Of a DNA stretch of 62,000 nucleotides, positions 1 to 11,400 are shown piece after piece. The notes under the pieces were generated by a model that was given only the letters and a program-made list of their open reading frames with translations, ran no database searches and was not told where the DNA came from. Position 1 is the stretch's first letter. Each line of letters begins with the position of its first letter. This DNA comes from Mesostigma viride (lineage: Eukaryota; Streptophyta; Mesostigmatophyceae; Mesostigmatales; Mesostigmataceae), in assembly GCA_009746045.1 (NCBI GenBank), contig RPFO01000079.1, forward strand, positions 4,052,271 to 4,114,270, written 5' to 3'. The position numbers and the translations under genes were made by a program.

Positions 1-206
1 CGTGTGAGGATAGAGCCCCGGTTATTGACCTTTTCTTTGCATAGAACATGTATCGGGTAATCTACCGGGCAGATAATTCACAATAACCATCATGAAGGCC
101 TTTCACCTCCATTGTAGATGGCCCACCGAGTATTTGGAGAAAAGGGGTGCTCCCAAAACATCGAGTGCGCACTTAGTGGACGACCCATCTCGTATCACGT
201 ACTCAC

Positions 207-842
207 CCTCATCGCACTGCCACCGGTGACAACAACGGCATCCAGAAAGCCATCTTGGCGAAGATCCATCTGTAATCTCCGAACGTCCGCGCCCTGCACG
301 GCCGTTGTGGTTGTACGAACATGGCCAGCCAGGGTTGAGAGGAGCCGTCTCACATTCCACATCTCATGGTCTAACTACAGTGAGTAAGCACAGAGATTGG
401 CGATCAGCCGTGGATGCAGGCGAGATGCAAGCTCAAAACGTTTCTTTTACATCGACGACTGTTCACTTTAATTAGCTGGACAGCAATATATATATATATA
501 TATATCAGTGGCCGGAGCTAATAAAATTGCAGATGGACTTACGTCAAAGCCGCTATAAAAGTTGAGCTGCAGGCCTCTGTCCCGGGCGGCTTGCCGTATC
601 CCGCTTGCCAAGGGAAATCCCGAGCGGGTCCAGGTATCGTCGACCGGGAGCAGATCATCGTAATCTCGAATGAAGCCGACAAGCAACCCATTACGATCGG
701 TACATGGGCAATAACAAGGGCAAATTTGGCACGGGCACGTTCTTTCTGCAGTGTCCCCCAAACAAGGGGGCGCAAAGCTAAAAAATAAAGCGCAGACAAC
801 AATGCAGAGCGATTTTTGGAATTCGAACCGTACAGCAGCCAT
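207..842 (-). CDS. Putative secreted protein, first two exons (3' part beyond the window)
   Basis: Exon 1 runs 842-543 and exon 2 runs 374-207. Exon 1 encodes a signal peptide (hydrophobic core SLCIVVCALFFSFA), then a short Cys-rich stretch (CPCQICPCYCPC), then a globular segment. It ends at a consensus donor (GAC|GTAAGT). The intron acceptor TGTAG precedes exon 2, and both junctions are phase 0, so the frame stays open for about 156 residues. Exon 2 ends at AGG|GTGAGT and the gene presumably continues left of base 1. An upstream in-frame ATG at 875 is possible; 842 is preferred because it puts the signal peptide at the N-terminus. I do not recognise the family. The coherent frame across two good splice sites is the main evidence for a real gene. 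Confidence 0.55.
486..505. repeat. (TA)n microsatellite in intron 1
   Basis: About ten TA dinucleotides lie inside the predicted 168-nt intron 542-375 of the secreted-protein gene. Confidence 0.85.
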
Positions 843-1093
843 ATTGAATTTCCCGGTGTGAGTTAATGTCGACATGAATTAGCCTGCGCAGGAGTGTTAG
901 CCTGCCTGAATCGACACGCAACCTCATGAAGTCACATTTACCTCTCCAAGTCGGCAACATCATTGCTTTTATTATAACATCTAACGTCCATACAACATCA
1001 GGTAGGGATTATCAGCGTCTTATTTTACGGCAGTGTTCTCAATCACACCGCTGCGGTACCCGGGCTCGTGCGCCGAGCATATAATATAGAGCT
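843..1093. other. Upstream flank of the secreted-protein gene
   Basis: No ORF with convincing composition. For the minus-strand gene ending at 842 this is the 5' flank and presumably carries its promoter; I could not pick out a definite core promoter element. Confidence 0.3.
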
Positions 1094-1160
1094 GGTTTAT
1101 AGCTGGGCGTTTGCTTTGGTTTGAGTGATTTCACTCTGCTGTAAGTAATTATATTTTTAA
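1094..1160. repeat. Dispersed repeat, inverted partner at 32881-32951
   Basis: Bases 1094-1138 match the reverse complement of 32907-32951 without mismatch. After a short divergent spacer, 1141-1160 matches the reverse complement of 32881-32900. The shared segment includes TTTGCTTTGGTTTGAGTGAT. The family is unknown; the two copies lie 31.8 kb apart. Confidence 0.75.
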
Positions 1161-2470
1161 TAAATATAATATAGAGTAAACGCCCGGGCACGTTCGGCCA
1201 AGGTATGGTCGAATATTGCAGGGGCGAGAACGAAATCCAGAGGTCAGAAAAGTCTGATTGTCAGAAATCTGATTGTCAGCGATCGAGTTCGGCGTTGTCT
1301 TTGCAGTCAGCAACATTTGTGCACACTGCAATGCCAGTATAACGGCCGCCCCTGTTGCACCATGACGTAACATTTTATCCTCTCTGGGATGGGTCCCGGT
1401 TGGATGCTTCATTTCCACCAGCAAGCTCGCCGCGATGTTCTGAACTTCAGAATCTGGTTCTATTCCGACCACCTGGCCAGCTGTGATGCCTGGTCAGAAA
1501 CGGAAAAACGACGAAATTCTCGACCGCGAACCGTGCACCATCCACCTGCCTGGTTGTTGTTTATTGTTGCCCACGCCGCAGAGATCGATTTGGAAACGGC
1601 CGAGGGTCAAGACACAGTGAACAGCATGCCTGATCAGACACCTGCCTGGAGGCTGGACTGTGTCGGTTGTAATATCGGGGCACTACAGGCTGGTTAGGCT
1701 ATAGTGACCCTTTTAGTGTCAGCATGATTTCCTGGACTATAGTGACCGAATCTCGAGATTCTGAAAACACATCTCCTAGGCAGTTTTTCATGACGGATGC
1801 AACTGCTGAAGGGGCTGTCAGAAAAAATTATATCTACTAGTAGTTGTAGCAGCTTTGACTCAACAAATCAGATTTCTGCAAGGAACATACGGATTTCTCC
1901 CTGACAAGCCGGTATATTTTGCGGCCGCCCTCTCAGCAGTTGAATCTAGCATGAAAAACTGCTTGGCAAAAGTGGTCTCGGATCCTTGAGATTCCAAGTA
2001 GATTGTTCAGGAAGTCAAGTTATGTCCAGCTTTAGTTCATTGGCTGTAACTGCCAGCTATATCCTTACTTTGTGAATAACTGCTAGATTCATGGGAATCT
2101 TGTCCTTGTCCCGCAGGAACTTATTTCTTATTTCTGATTTCTGATTTGATGAATATTTTTCCAGATTTTTTTGACCTGCCACACTATTGGCTGGAGCTGT
2201 GGGCTTGTCTCCATGTTAACTTAAGCTGGGGAAGCACAATATGCTTGTTTAGCCCTAGTTTGGTCAGCAAAAGTGGCATTTTCTCAACGTAGATGTTTTA
2301 AAAATATTTTCCCATGAATTTTGATATATTTTGCGGTATTTTTGGAAAAGTATTTCAAAAGTTAAGGCCACCTGACACAATTTTGACCCTTTTGGCCTAA
2401 CCAGCCTGTATGTCGTGGACGGGTGCATCATTTCGGGGAAATGGGTATATTTTATTAGCCAACAAGTTTT
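1161..2470. other. Non-coding stretch, nothing recognised
   Basis: A-T-rich with short internal echoes (CTATAGTGACC occurs near 1700 and 1738). A minus-strand frame around 1370-1190 begins with a signal-peptide-like stretch (MLRHGATGAAVILALQ) but has no recognisable continuation, so it is not called. Confidence 0.4.
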
Positions 2471-2486
2471 GCGGGCTTCGCCCGCG
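2470..2486. other. Perfect short hairpin
   Basis: GCGGGC and GCCCGC flank a TTC loop, a 6-bp perfect stem. No poly-T tract or gene end makes it a terminator; function unknown. Confidence 0.4.
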
Positions 2487-3349
2487 ACATTAGAGCTTGT
2501 ACTTTTTGTGGCCGGTCCCCGGCCAGGGAGCCCCGGCTAGGGAGATGTGAGTCACCACGTACCTCCGTCGAGTGCCAAGTGGCGCTAGTCCCGCCAAGGA
2601 GCGCGCGCTAGCTTTAGAGTTTCGACCACAAGATTCATGCAGTTTGGCAAAAGGGTGAAGGGAAAAAATCCAAAATCTATTGGACAAACTTTCATGAAGG
2701 CTCGAACCCGGGTCCTCACGAGCGAATAAACGATGTATGCCTTTGCGCCTGAAGACTACGCAGGCGGCTCCAGCGGAAGTTTCACAATATGTACATTGCT
2801 ACAAAGGGACAAACTGCGCAACCGCGCAGTGGACGGAGCTCGCGAACTACTTGCGGAGTTCAAGCTCCAGATTGACTGCTACCCCTGCACGGGAGCGCGA
2901 TGCGCGCGGGGATGAGTGACCTCCCCAACCCCGCAGACAGCAGGGGAAAATCGCTTACAGGCGGTGGAGCAGAGGAAAATCCACGTGTGAGCTTCTTGCG
3001 CGTTTGTAACTGGTTCCTCAGGATAAAGTTTGGTCCAACAGCCCAAAAGTTTGCGACGGTTATATCTGGAGCTCGCGAACACAGGAAATCGCAGAGTTTT
3101 CTAGTAGGAGCCATCTGGGCATACGGACCTCTGCCAAATGGCTCATCTGGATGTAACGCTTCAAAAACCTCAAAAATGGGCGCGCCGTGGTTTGACCTTT
3201 TCGTGATTGGTCGCAACGAAATTTCGCGCAGCTCATTCGTCAAGCGGACTGTAAGTCGCGCCGCTGAGTGGCTGGAGCCGAAAGCCGTTCGAAAGAGTGT
3301 TAGCTAAAATTGTGCCAGGGCTGCGTTTTACAAGTTTTAGTATATATGT
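2487..3349. other. No supported gene
   Basis: An open plus-strand frame covers 2900-3307, but it has no start context, motif or neighbour supporting coding. A T-arm-like string (GGGTTCGAGCC, minus strand near 2704) does not extend into a tRNA fold. Confidence 0.35.
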
Positions 3350-4308
3350 TGACAAGAAAAAAGTGGGGGAGGGGGGGCTATCACTCCCCGACTTGAGAGG
3401 ACGTGACTCGCCGCTAGCGGCCCAGAGGCCGATAGTCGACCTTCTGGGCGCCAACCGCACCGGCCCGCGCGACGCGCCAAGACCCTTCCACGGAGGACGC
3501 GCGAACGGACGATTCCGACCGGGACGAACCGCCTCCGTGCGCCACGCGCAACGGACCCTTCCCCGTGAACACCTTGGAAGCTCTCCGAGCGTGAGATACT
3601 TGGAAATTTCGTCACGTTCGTATCGAAAATGAAAATTTGTCAGCTCGGACTGAACCACAAGGAATTTCAGCATACCATTCGATGTAATAATTATATTTCG
3701 GCGTCAGATACTTGGAAATTTCGTTACGGTCGTATCTCCACTTAGTATACTAAATATATTTGTGCCTGAACTATTTCGACGGTAAAGGTATGAGTGTTTA
3801 CGTTCAGCAACGCAATGAACGTTTTCGTTCCTAACTGAAAATTCCGTCTCGTTTGATTCTATTTCCCCTGTTCAGGCGCGAACGTTTCCGTTCAGCACGG
3901 CTTTAAACGCTTTCCTTGAGAACTGTCATTTCGTCTCGCTTGCTTATCAAATTTCACATCCCACGTCCTGTGCCCCGAAAAGTTTTAGTACAGATATCGG
4001 TTCGCGACTTTTTGTTTGACGGTTAAATAAGTCAACGCGCCGTACCGTCCTGAGGCAGCGCGGATTGGCGAGACGCCCCACCTGCCCGCAAAAGTCTGAA
4101 CGTGTTCAGCGTTTCAGCACCCGTTCAGAACTCCTGACAGTCGATCTCCAAGGTTTGGGGATTTCTTTGTACTACGGCGATTGGCCATCTCGCTACGGTT
4201 TTGGACGTCGTCCGCTCCCGCGCTAGGGGGCGCGGGGGACGGCCCCACCTTCGGCCTACGGCCTCGGCCAAAGTTTTCGGGCTTCGTAAATCGTAGTTAC
4301 ATTAGGGG
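3350..4308. repeat. Tandem repeat unit, copy 1 (~955 bp)
   Basis: Starts at a poly-purine stretch (GACAAGAAAAAAGTGGGGGA) that recurs 955 bp later. Copies 1 and 2 share most of their length, including a GC-rich part (3390-3590), a sub-repeat containing GATACTTGGAAATTTCGT (near 3596 and 3706) and a terminal segment (3800-4300). Antisense frames over 100 residues occur in both GC-rich parts but have shadow-type composition. No protein or RNA family recognised. Confidence 0.75.
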
Positions 4309-5287
4309 ACAAGAAAAAAGTGGGGGAGGGGGGGCTATCGCCCCCCCTCCCCGACTTGAGAGGACGTGACTCGCCGCTAGCGGCCCAGAGGCCGATAGTC
4401 GACCTTCTGGGCGCCAACCGCACCGGCCCGCGCGACGCGCCAAGACCCTTCCACGGAGGACGCGCGGGCGGACGATTCCGACCGGGACGAACCGTCTCCG
4501 TGCGCCACGCGCAACGGACCCTTCCCCGTGAAGACCGTGGAAGCTCTCCGAGCGTGAGATACTTGGAAATTTCGTCACGTTCGTATCGAAAATGAAATTC
4601 TGACCAAATTTTCAGCTCGCACTTAACCACTATGAATTTCAGCATACCATTCGATATACTTTAGAGATATTTCAGCGTCAGATACTTGGAAATTTCGTTA
4701 CGGTCGTATCTCCAGTGAAATTCTGACAAATTTCTCCGCTCGGACTGAACCACAATCAATTTCCGCATACCATTCGATATACTAAATATAATTTTGCGTT
4801 TCCGGTCAGCAACGCTATGAACGTTTTCGTTCATAACTGAAACTTCCGTCTCGTTTGATTCTATTTCCCCTGTTCAGGCGCGAACGTTTCTGTTCAGCAC
4901 GTAACTGTCATTTCGTCTCGCTTGCTTATCAAATTTCACATCCCACGTCCTGTGCCCCGAAAAGTTTTAGTACAGATATCGGTTCGCGACTTTTTGTTTG
5001 ACGCTTAAATAAGTCAACGCGCCGTACCGTCCTGAGGCCGCGCGGATTGGCGAGACGCCCCACCTGCCCGCAAAACCCTGAACGTGTTCAGCGTTTCAGA
5101 CCCGTTCAGAACTCCTGACAGTCGATCTCCAAGGTTTGGGGATTTCTTTGTACTACGGCGATTGGCCATCTCGCTACGGTTTTGGACGTCGTCCGCTCCC
5201 GCGCTAGGGGGCACGGGGGACGGCCCCACTTTCGGCCTACGGCCGCGGCCAAAGTTGTCGGGCTTCATAAATCGTAGTTACTAGTAG
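4309..5287. repeat. Tandem repeat unit, copy 2
   Basis: Second copy of the unit at 3350, directly abutting it. It differs by an extra CCCCCCTC run near 4340 and by scattered substitutions and small indels, for example the inserted CTTTAAACGC at 3902 of copy 1. It ends at the left edge of the LINE-A 3' flank. Confidence 0.75.
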
Positions 5288-5381
5288 GGGATTACGGACC
5301 AAAGAGGTGAGAGGGGAAATGAGTATCAGCGAATCCTAATGAAGGTGGGCACACACACGTGTGGCGGTGACAGGTGAAAGG

Positions 5382-6460
5382 CTAATAGGGCGCGTTATTA
5401 GACCAGGGAAGCCATTGGACCTGAGTAATGTCGCCATGAGGCATACTGGTGAATACCTGATTACGGCCCAGTAGATCATGAAAAAGCTGGAGCGGGCTGG
5501 GCTTGTCGTTATTGGGCCCTGGGTCCCACACCCTGTGTTGTTCCTGAGCTAACAGCCATGTAGCGGCGCATAGCCGCATTCCATAGGTATATAAAGCGCC
5601 GGACTGCGCCGCCGCGGGTCATATACTCCTCGCGGACCTTAAAGACTGTCTCGTTGCGTATGGTCCAGATCGTGTATAGCATAGTAATGCGTAGCCATAT
5701 CCATTCTGCTTGGGAAACTGAAAGCTCGGTCCCTGGTGTGCCAGCAATACCGATGAAATGATGGTACGCACGCTAATTGGGAGCGGAGTGGGTGGCGATG
5801 CCGTCCATGCGGCCCAGATGTTAATGAGCCACGTCCAAACCCCAGGGAGATTACAGTAAAGGAACCTGTGCTCAATGGTTTCACTAGGGTGCGTGCACAG
5901 GCATGATGCATCATGACCAAAACGCTCGTGGATGAGCGTAGCGCAGACCCCTATCGCCCTATGCATCAAAAGATGTTGTACATCAGTGGCCCTGCGGTCC
6001 ACGAGAGGGTGGTCTACCGCCAGGGTAATCATCTTAACCCAAGTGTAGCCCGGCCAATGTATTCCCCAGCGGGCTCGGCCCGGATGGGGCTGATGGTACG
6101 TATGCAACAAGATATCATAACCCCAATCTGCGGTGTACTCAAAGATACATTGTCCCCCGTTGGTTAAGACCCATCCAAATTCAACCGGGTCCAGATGTAG
6201 TAGATCGAGCCGTGTGTTGCCCACGTGTAGCCATGTAATGCTCTCAACCGGGGATAATGGGTCCGGCTGGATCATGCAAGATCTTGGCACAGACCATGGG
6301 ACTACGCGTATGCGGTGACACTGGGAAGATGGCGTGTACGCATATAAGGTGGATAGTTGATACAGACACCCATTGTGGCCAGAAATAGCTTCCAGCAGTT
6401 GTAGTTGGAGCCCCTCATGTGGCAGAACCGTCACGACTAAACCCTTGCACGCAGGCGTGA
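5382..6460 (-). pseudogene. LINE-A copy 1, C-terminal part of ORF2 with zinc-binding domain
   Basis: Translates to a sequence aligning with residues encoded at 40610-41689 of LINE-A copy 2. It contains a zf-RVT-like motif (CLCTHPSETIEHRFLYC) near 5850, which in plant LINEs lies downstream of RT. The frame breaks once near 5600-5650, after which the last 65 codons continue to the stop at 5382. The part of the open frame beyond 6460 (to 6629) is gypsy LTR, not LINE. Its N-terminal continuation is at 25237-25702, beyond the gypsy. Confidence 0.8.
6456..6460. other. Gypsy target-site duplication, left (CGTGA)
   Basis: CGTGA directly precedes the TGTTA end of the left LTR. The same five bases follow the TAACA end of the right LTR at 25232-25236. 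Confidence 0.85.
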
Positions 6461-7006
6461 TGTTACGCCGCGGGTATCTACCACTACCTCTACCTCTAGC
6501 TGGCCTGATGCTACCTAAACTAGTCAAGCCTCCTCTAGTCAAACCTCTAGCGAAAGACGAACGAGACGATCCAGATCTCAATGCATTAACGTAAGTGCTA
6601 CTATAATACGCCATAAGCCATTTACACAAACCCGTTTACTCCAGGAATAGAGGAAGGAAACACAACTACACTGCCGTGACCCAAGCCTATATGTGTTAAT
6701 TCATTTAACACACGCCGAGTGCACACACGAGGGGTGGAACGTGCATAAATGGTCACCAACGGTCCAACACGCTCGGGCCGACCTGGCCCTCGCCTACAGA
6801 TGCACGCTGGTCCACTACATTCTACCAAAGGATGAGGACCACTAATAAAGTACGCGGCGCGGCGCCCAAAGGCACCCAATGTACCACAGTACTGTTACGA
6901 GGACAATAATGTCCCGGTAGGAACTACACGTAAACCTAGGGACAACCGAGGCAAAAGACCTAATTTACGTCCGTAACTACAACGAATTGTTACGCGACGT
7001 ATAACA
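6461..7006 (-). repeat. Gypsy-A 3' LTR (546 bp)
   Basis: Matches 24685-25231 almost completely. Differences seen: a 3-bp indel (GTAAGTG versus GTAATTAGTG near 6591), a 2-bp indel near the right end, and one G/A change near 6674. Ends form the inverted repeat TGTTA/TAACA. Confidence 0.92.
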
Positions 7007-7018
7007 CCTCCCCCCCCA
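7007..7018 (-). other. Gypsy-A polypurine tract
   Basis: On the minus strand TGGGGGGGGAGG lies directly upstream of the 3' LTR, the expected place for plus-strand DNA priming. Confidence 0.75.
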
Positions 7019-7032
7019 CAAAGGTAGGGAGC

Positions 7033-7037
7033 CCTCT
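7033..7037. other. Copia-A target-site duplication, left (CCTCT)
   Basis: CCTCT precedes the left LTR; the identical CCTCT follows the right LTR at 15069-15073. Confidence 0.85.
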
Positions 7038-7733
7038 AGTTAAGCTTTCTTCGCACACGCAATGTGAAGGATATGGTTGCAATGCAGCAATGTGTGAATA
7101 TGGTTGGAAACGGAGCTTTGTTAAATCGGATAATGTTTACAGCGCTCAACACTTGAGGCTTGCACACGAGCTTGCCAAGTCAAGGCACAACACGTGAGGC
7201 GGGCTCGCAAGAGATGCCCATTTGGCACTGGCCTATTGTTTATATACTTGTGCACTGTGCTTGCTAGTCCTGAGCAGCCTAGGAGGCCTGCTCAGTAATA
7301 ACACCCCCGGTACAGTATTCACTACCTGTACAGCGCCCAACTCCTATACAGTAGGTCTGCCATACAGGCACAGTGACTACAGAGCACAGTCCACAGTGAC
7401 TATTGCATCTGCACCTAGAAGTCCAGGACTAAGCCTGCGGTACCAACAGACCACAGGTTAAGGTTCCTATTTCCTGCGTACGACGTATTAATCCAATACC
7501 GTCGTAGGTACAGCACCTAATTCCTGTCAGCCCAGGAATTACTGTCGACCCCATATGTCGTCGGCAAATATTCACGTCCGACTTAGAAGAACAGCCGGCT
7601 CGCGCTCGCGCGCGACCGGGAAGTCGGAACGCCATAACTTTCTTGATACTTGTCGGAATGAACTCGTTCCGGTGCCGCTGGAATCGCAGAGATATGCCGA
7701 ATCAGGATCACGCCAATGCGCTTGGCGTTAACT
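7038..7733 (-). repeat. Copia-A 3' LTR
   Basis: Matches 14374-15068 with an offset of 7335-7336. It has one extra C near 7313 and T versus C near 7490. The short open frame inside it (7429-7635) recurs identically in the other LTR and has no independent support as a gene. Confidence 0.92.
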
Positions 7734-7736
7734 CCA

Positions 7737-7751
7737 ATCCTTTCTTTTCTT
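7737..7751 (-). other. Copia-A polypurine tract
   Basis: Minus-strand AAGAAAAGAAAGGA lies just upstream of the 3' LTR. Confidence 0.65.
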
Positions 7752-8481
7752 GAGCTGTAGCAGCTCACACAAGTCTACATACAAACACACACAATGGGTA
7801 CTGGATATCCTCCCCAGACTACAAGTCACAACCCGCTGGGCATGACAGTCAGCTTGGATTCCTTATTATATGTACATAGCACCCATACTGGCTCAGGAGC
7901 ACAAACAAATTACAATGAGTCCCTATCCCTTCACGGGAGGCTCGTTGTGTTACCCATGTACAAGAGGTTGGCCAACTGTGGCAGCCCATAGGTGTTCAGT
8001 TAAGAACTTGAGAAGTATGTACAACCTTCAGGACCTTAGGCGAAACCCCACAGATCACCCACAACAGCTCATCAGAAAACATTGCTGACCCCCAGACGGG
8101 AGTCGGCGCCGGTCTGCTGCCCCTTATCGAACCAGACACAACATCTACGCGAAGCACATGCAAAACACAAGCTCCTCTACTCGTTCCAACCGTGGAAAAT
8201 CAGGGGACCTGTCGCCACCTCACCAGCATGGTGGATGGGTCAGCCAGTCCGTGAAACTCCGCCTTAAGACGGCACCAGGGAATCGAACCCCGCCCACAAA
8301 CCACAGATCTGGGGAAACCTCAGACTGAGATGAAAACCCCAGATAGACATCTCTCCATCAGAGACAATGTCAGACATTCCCACACCAGAGACATGTCTCA
8401 CCCCTCAAGGTGTGCTCAGGATTATGTACAATCAAGCTCCCAGCCTGATATCCAGAGACTTAAGCACCCAGCTCTCAGCTT
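7752..8481 (-). other. Copia-A 3' untranslated region
   Basis: About 730 bp between the pol stop and the polypurine tract, without a convincing ORF. It is rich in short repeats of the AGACAT / CCCCAGAT type (8330-8400). A GGTTCGATTCC string (minus strand near 8277-8287) matches the tRNA B-box consensus, but no matching A-box or cloverleaf was found. Confidence 0.5.
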
Positions 8482-11400
8482 TTAGACAGATAGACCGACT
8501 TGACAGTCAGCATTCATGAGCTTCCTCAGTACATTGTACTGGGCTGGGGCCTTGTGTGGCAGCTTTGTCAATGCATCAGCAGGGTTCTCCTCGCCAGGGA
8601 TATGCTTCAAGTCAACCAAACTGGCCAACTCCTTCAGCAACAAATAATCCAGGTCCCGGCTCCTGGCCAGCTGCTTGTGAACAAACTGGACCATACCCAT
8701 GCTGTCTGTTAGCAACAACGTCTCCATCTGCAAGGTCCAAGGGGTAACTGAAGCCAGCTCCAGCATTAACTCCTTTATGTACAGGCTGGACTGGATCCCC
8801 TCGCATATGGCCCTGCATTCTGCCACATCTGAACTGATACAGACCCTCTTCTGCAGTCTGCTGTACCAGCTGAACAAACTTGCCCTGCTCTGATAAAAAG
8901 CAAACAGAGCAGCAGATCTCCCCCTGACCTTGGTAACCTGGCGAGCATCCATGGAACTGTCAACAAAGATCTCCAAGGTGATAGGCTGGGTAAAGTCAAT
9001 CCCAGACAAAATCAGATCAGGGGTACTCTCCACCAACCGGGCTATGACTCGAGGCTTCTCATCCTCAAGCACCTCATCAGGCATTCTGCTATGGACCATC
9101 AAAGACGGACCACAGATGCTGGCAAACCAGGCCCACATGCCTCTCAACTCAGGTCCTGCAGCCTGGGTGATCTTCTCTGGCAAGGCCTTCACAATGGTCT
9201 GTTTATAATCTCCTCCAGCCTGAAGCCTGATACTCCACTCCCCGTCCCTCCTGAACAGGGTAGCCTGCATTCCACAGAACACTACAGGCTTGTTGGGCTC
9301 CTGCCACAGCTCCTTGCCCAGTGAAAACTTGCCACTGATGACAGGAATAAACTTCTTCAGCCAGGTCGTGGGGGCTAGCAAATGCAGATCATCTCCATGC
9401 AAACTAGCATACACTGGCAGACCCTCCCATTGGGCCAGCAGCAAACAGGGATCAACTGAAGACACTCTCAAGCCACACTCACTGATCAGAGCTTCCTGCA
9501 GCGTGAGTCTCCAGATGATTGGGCTCGACCTGAGTCCTTCCAGGCCCTTCAGAATAACCAGGAATTGTTGATGCAGCTCCAGCTTCCAGATGGCAGGCAC
9601 CTCAACACAGTAAGGCTCATCCTGCTTCCACACCCTCCTGGCCACTTCTGGATCAGATTTTAAAAATGCCCTCTTGAAGTCCAGCAGCACTGATGACATA
9701 GCTGCTCCCCTGTTCAGCAACCCCACGTAGAGACATAGCAAAATTCTCCATGTGTCGTGTAGCATCCCTGGCGTGTATAGCTCCTCTCCTGGCAGACTCC
9801 CCGTGCCGTGATACTCATTCAGGACAGGCCTGACATGGGGCACTGATACCTCATCCACAACCTTCCTCTTCAGCACAAATCTCAAAGCAAGCTTCCTTGA
9901 TGCTGGGGGACGTCTGTCTGTTGGTGCAGCACACTCAAACTGCAACCACTCCTCCAATGCCTTGGAGAAGGCGAGCTTCCAAGCCTCAAACAAAGTAGGC
10001 GAGCTCATCTCTTGGACCAGCTGGTCATATGTCAAAGGAGAGTGTGCAGCAAGGCTCCTGTGAGTTATGCCAATACTGCTGGGGTGCAACACAGCTGGAA
10101 TCACCAAACTGGCCGCTGGGGGCACCTCCCCTTCATCCCATTTTACACCCTTGACCGGCTTGGCCCTGCACCTGACTGGAAATGTTGTCCTGAAATTTTC
10201 TAGGGGAATCATCCCCCAGCCATCTCTTCTCAGAGCTGTAGCTCTGATAGAAATCCCAGGATTGCCCAGAAAATTCTGACCCAAAATCACAGGGCCATCA
10301 TAGTCCTCTAGGACAAGGAAGGTCACATCCACACCCATGACAGGGGCAGTAACCTCTCCCAACACCCTTAGATGCGTCCTACCACTGAAATCAGACACCC
10401 AGGGGCAACTTGGTTCTCCGACCAGCAGTTCTCCTGTATGCTGAGGTCCCATGACAGAAACCTGTGCATTGGTATCTATCTCCATGGCAGCTACCTCAGG
10501 TTCATCCAACTGGACAAGCTTGGACACCTTAGGCTCCTTCTTGGCTCTTTGCAAAGCCTGTACAATATCTGATAGACGCACACCCCTAGGCCTGGTGTCG
10601 GGCCGTTCCGGAGGTGCAGCCTGTCCGCCTGCTTGCCCAACCACCGTATGTGAAGGTACCCCAGGGGCCGGGCCAGGGTCACCCTGAGGGCTCGATACAG
10701 CTGTAGCACCCTGATCAGGAAGCTCCACGTCACCCCCGCCTTGTACACCAGCGGGCACCTGGAAGAGGTCTCCTTGATTACCTCCCCGGGGACGGATCTT
10801 TGACCAGGACAGACGGTGCACTGCTTGGGAGCCATCAATGGCCACCCAGCACTTATGGCCAGCGGCTTCTACTCGGGTCACCACCCCATCATGCCAGCTG
10901 CCACGTTTCCCTGGAAAGCTTGGTTCCTTCCACACAACAACCTGTTGTCCAACGTTAGGTTCTAGGACACTCCAGCCCTTGTCTTTCTGCCTCAGCTTGA
11001 GGAACTTGGCCTCTAGCTTCTCCTTCCATGCCTGCTCAGCATCAGCTGGCAGCATCCTGGTATGCAGCATAAGAGGATTGATGGCAATGTCACCAAAGAA
11101 CATGGGAGTCCTCAGGTTCAGCCTGTCCTCCACAGAACGTAGCCATGCAGATGTCACAATGGCAGATGACGTCCTTGGAATCCTCTCCACCAGCAGCACA
11201 GTCTTGATCTCTTGGATGGCTCTCTCCACCACCCCTTGCTGGCCGTGGCTCTCCCTGGGTGTAATCAGCAACTCTGGAAACTCTGGCAGGTTCTCACAGC
11301 ACTCAAACTGAATGTCACACTGCAACAACTCCAACCCAGGGTACCTGCTCCTTGTCAACTTCAGAGCAGCAATCAATGTAGGCTTCTCCATGTCAGGCAG

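Noticed and set aside
2695-2760. T-arm-like GGGTTCGAGCC suggesting a minus-strand tRNA.
   Set aside because: The T-stem does not pair properly and no acceptor or anticodon arm could be built.
3233-4645. Antisense ORFs of 90-146 codons in both GC-rich halves of the tandem units.
   Set aside because: Same sequence open on several frames and both strands, composition follows base bias, and no motif or start context.
6461-6629. N-terminal ~55 residues of the minus-strand frame ending at 6629.
   Set aside because: This part is gypsy LTR read through into the LINE C-terminus; it is not a LINE or host start.
8270-8295. GGTTCGATTCC (B-box) on the minus strand, possible tRNA or SINE.
   Set aside because: No A-box at the right distance and no cloverleaf; it lies in the copia 3' region.
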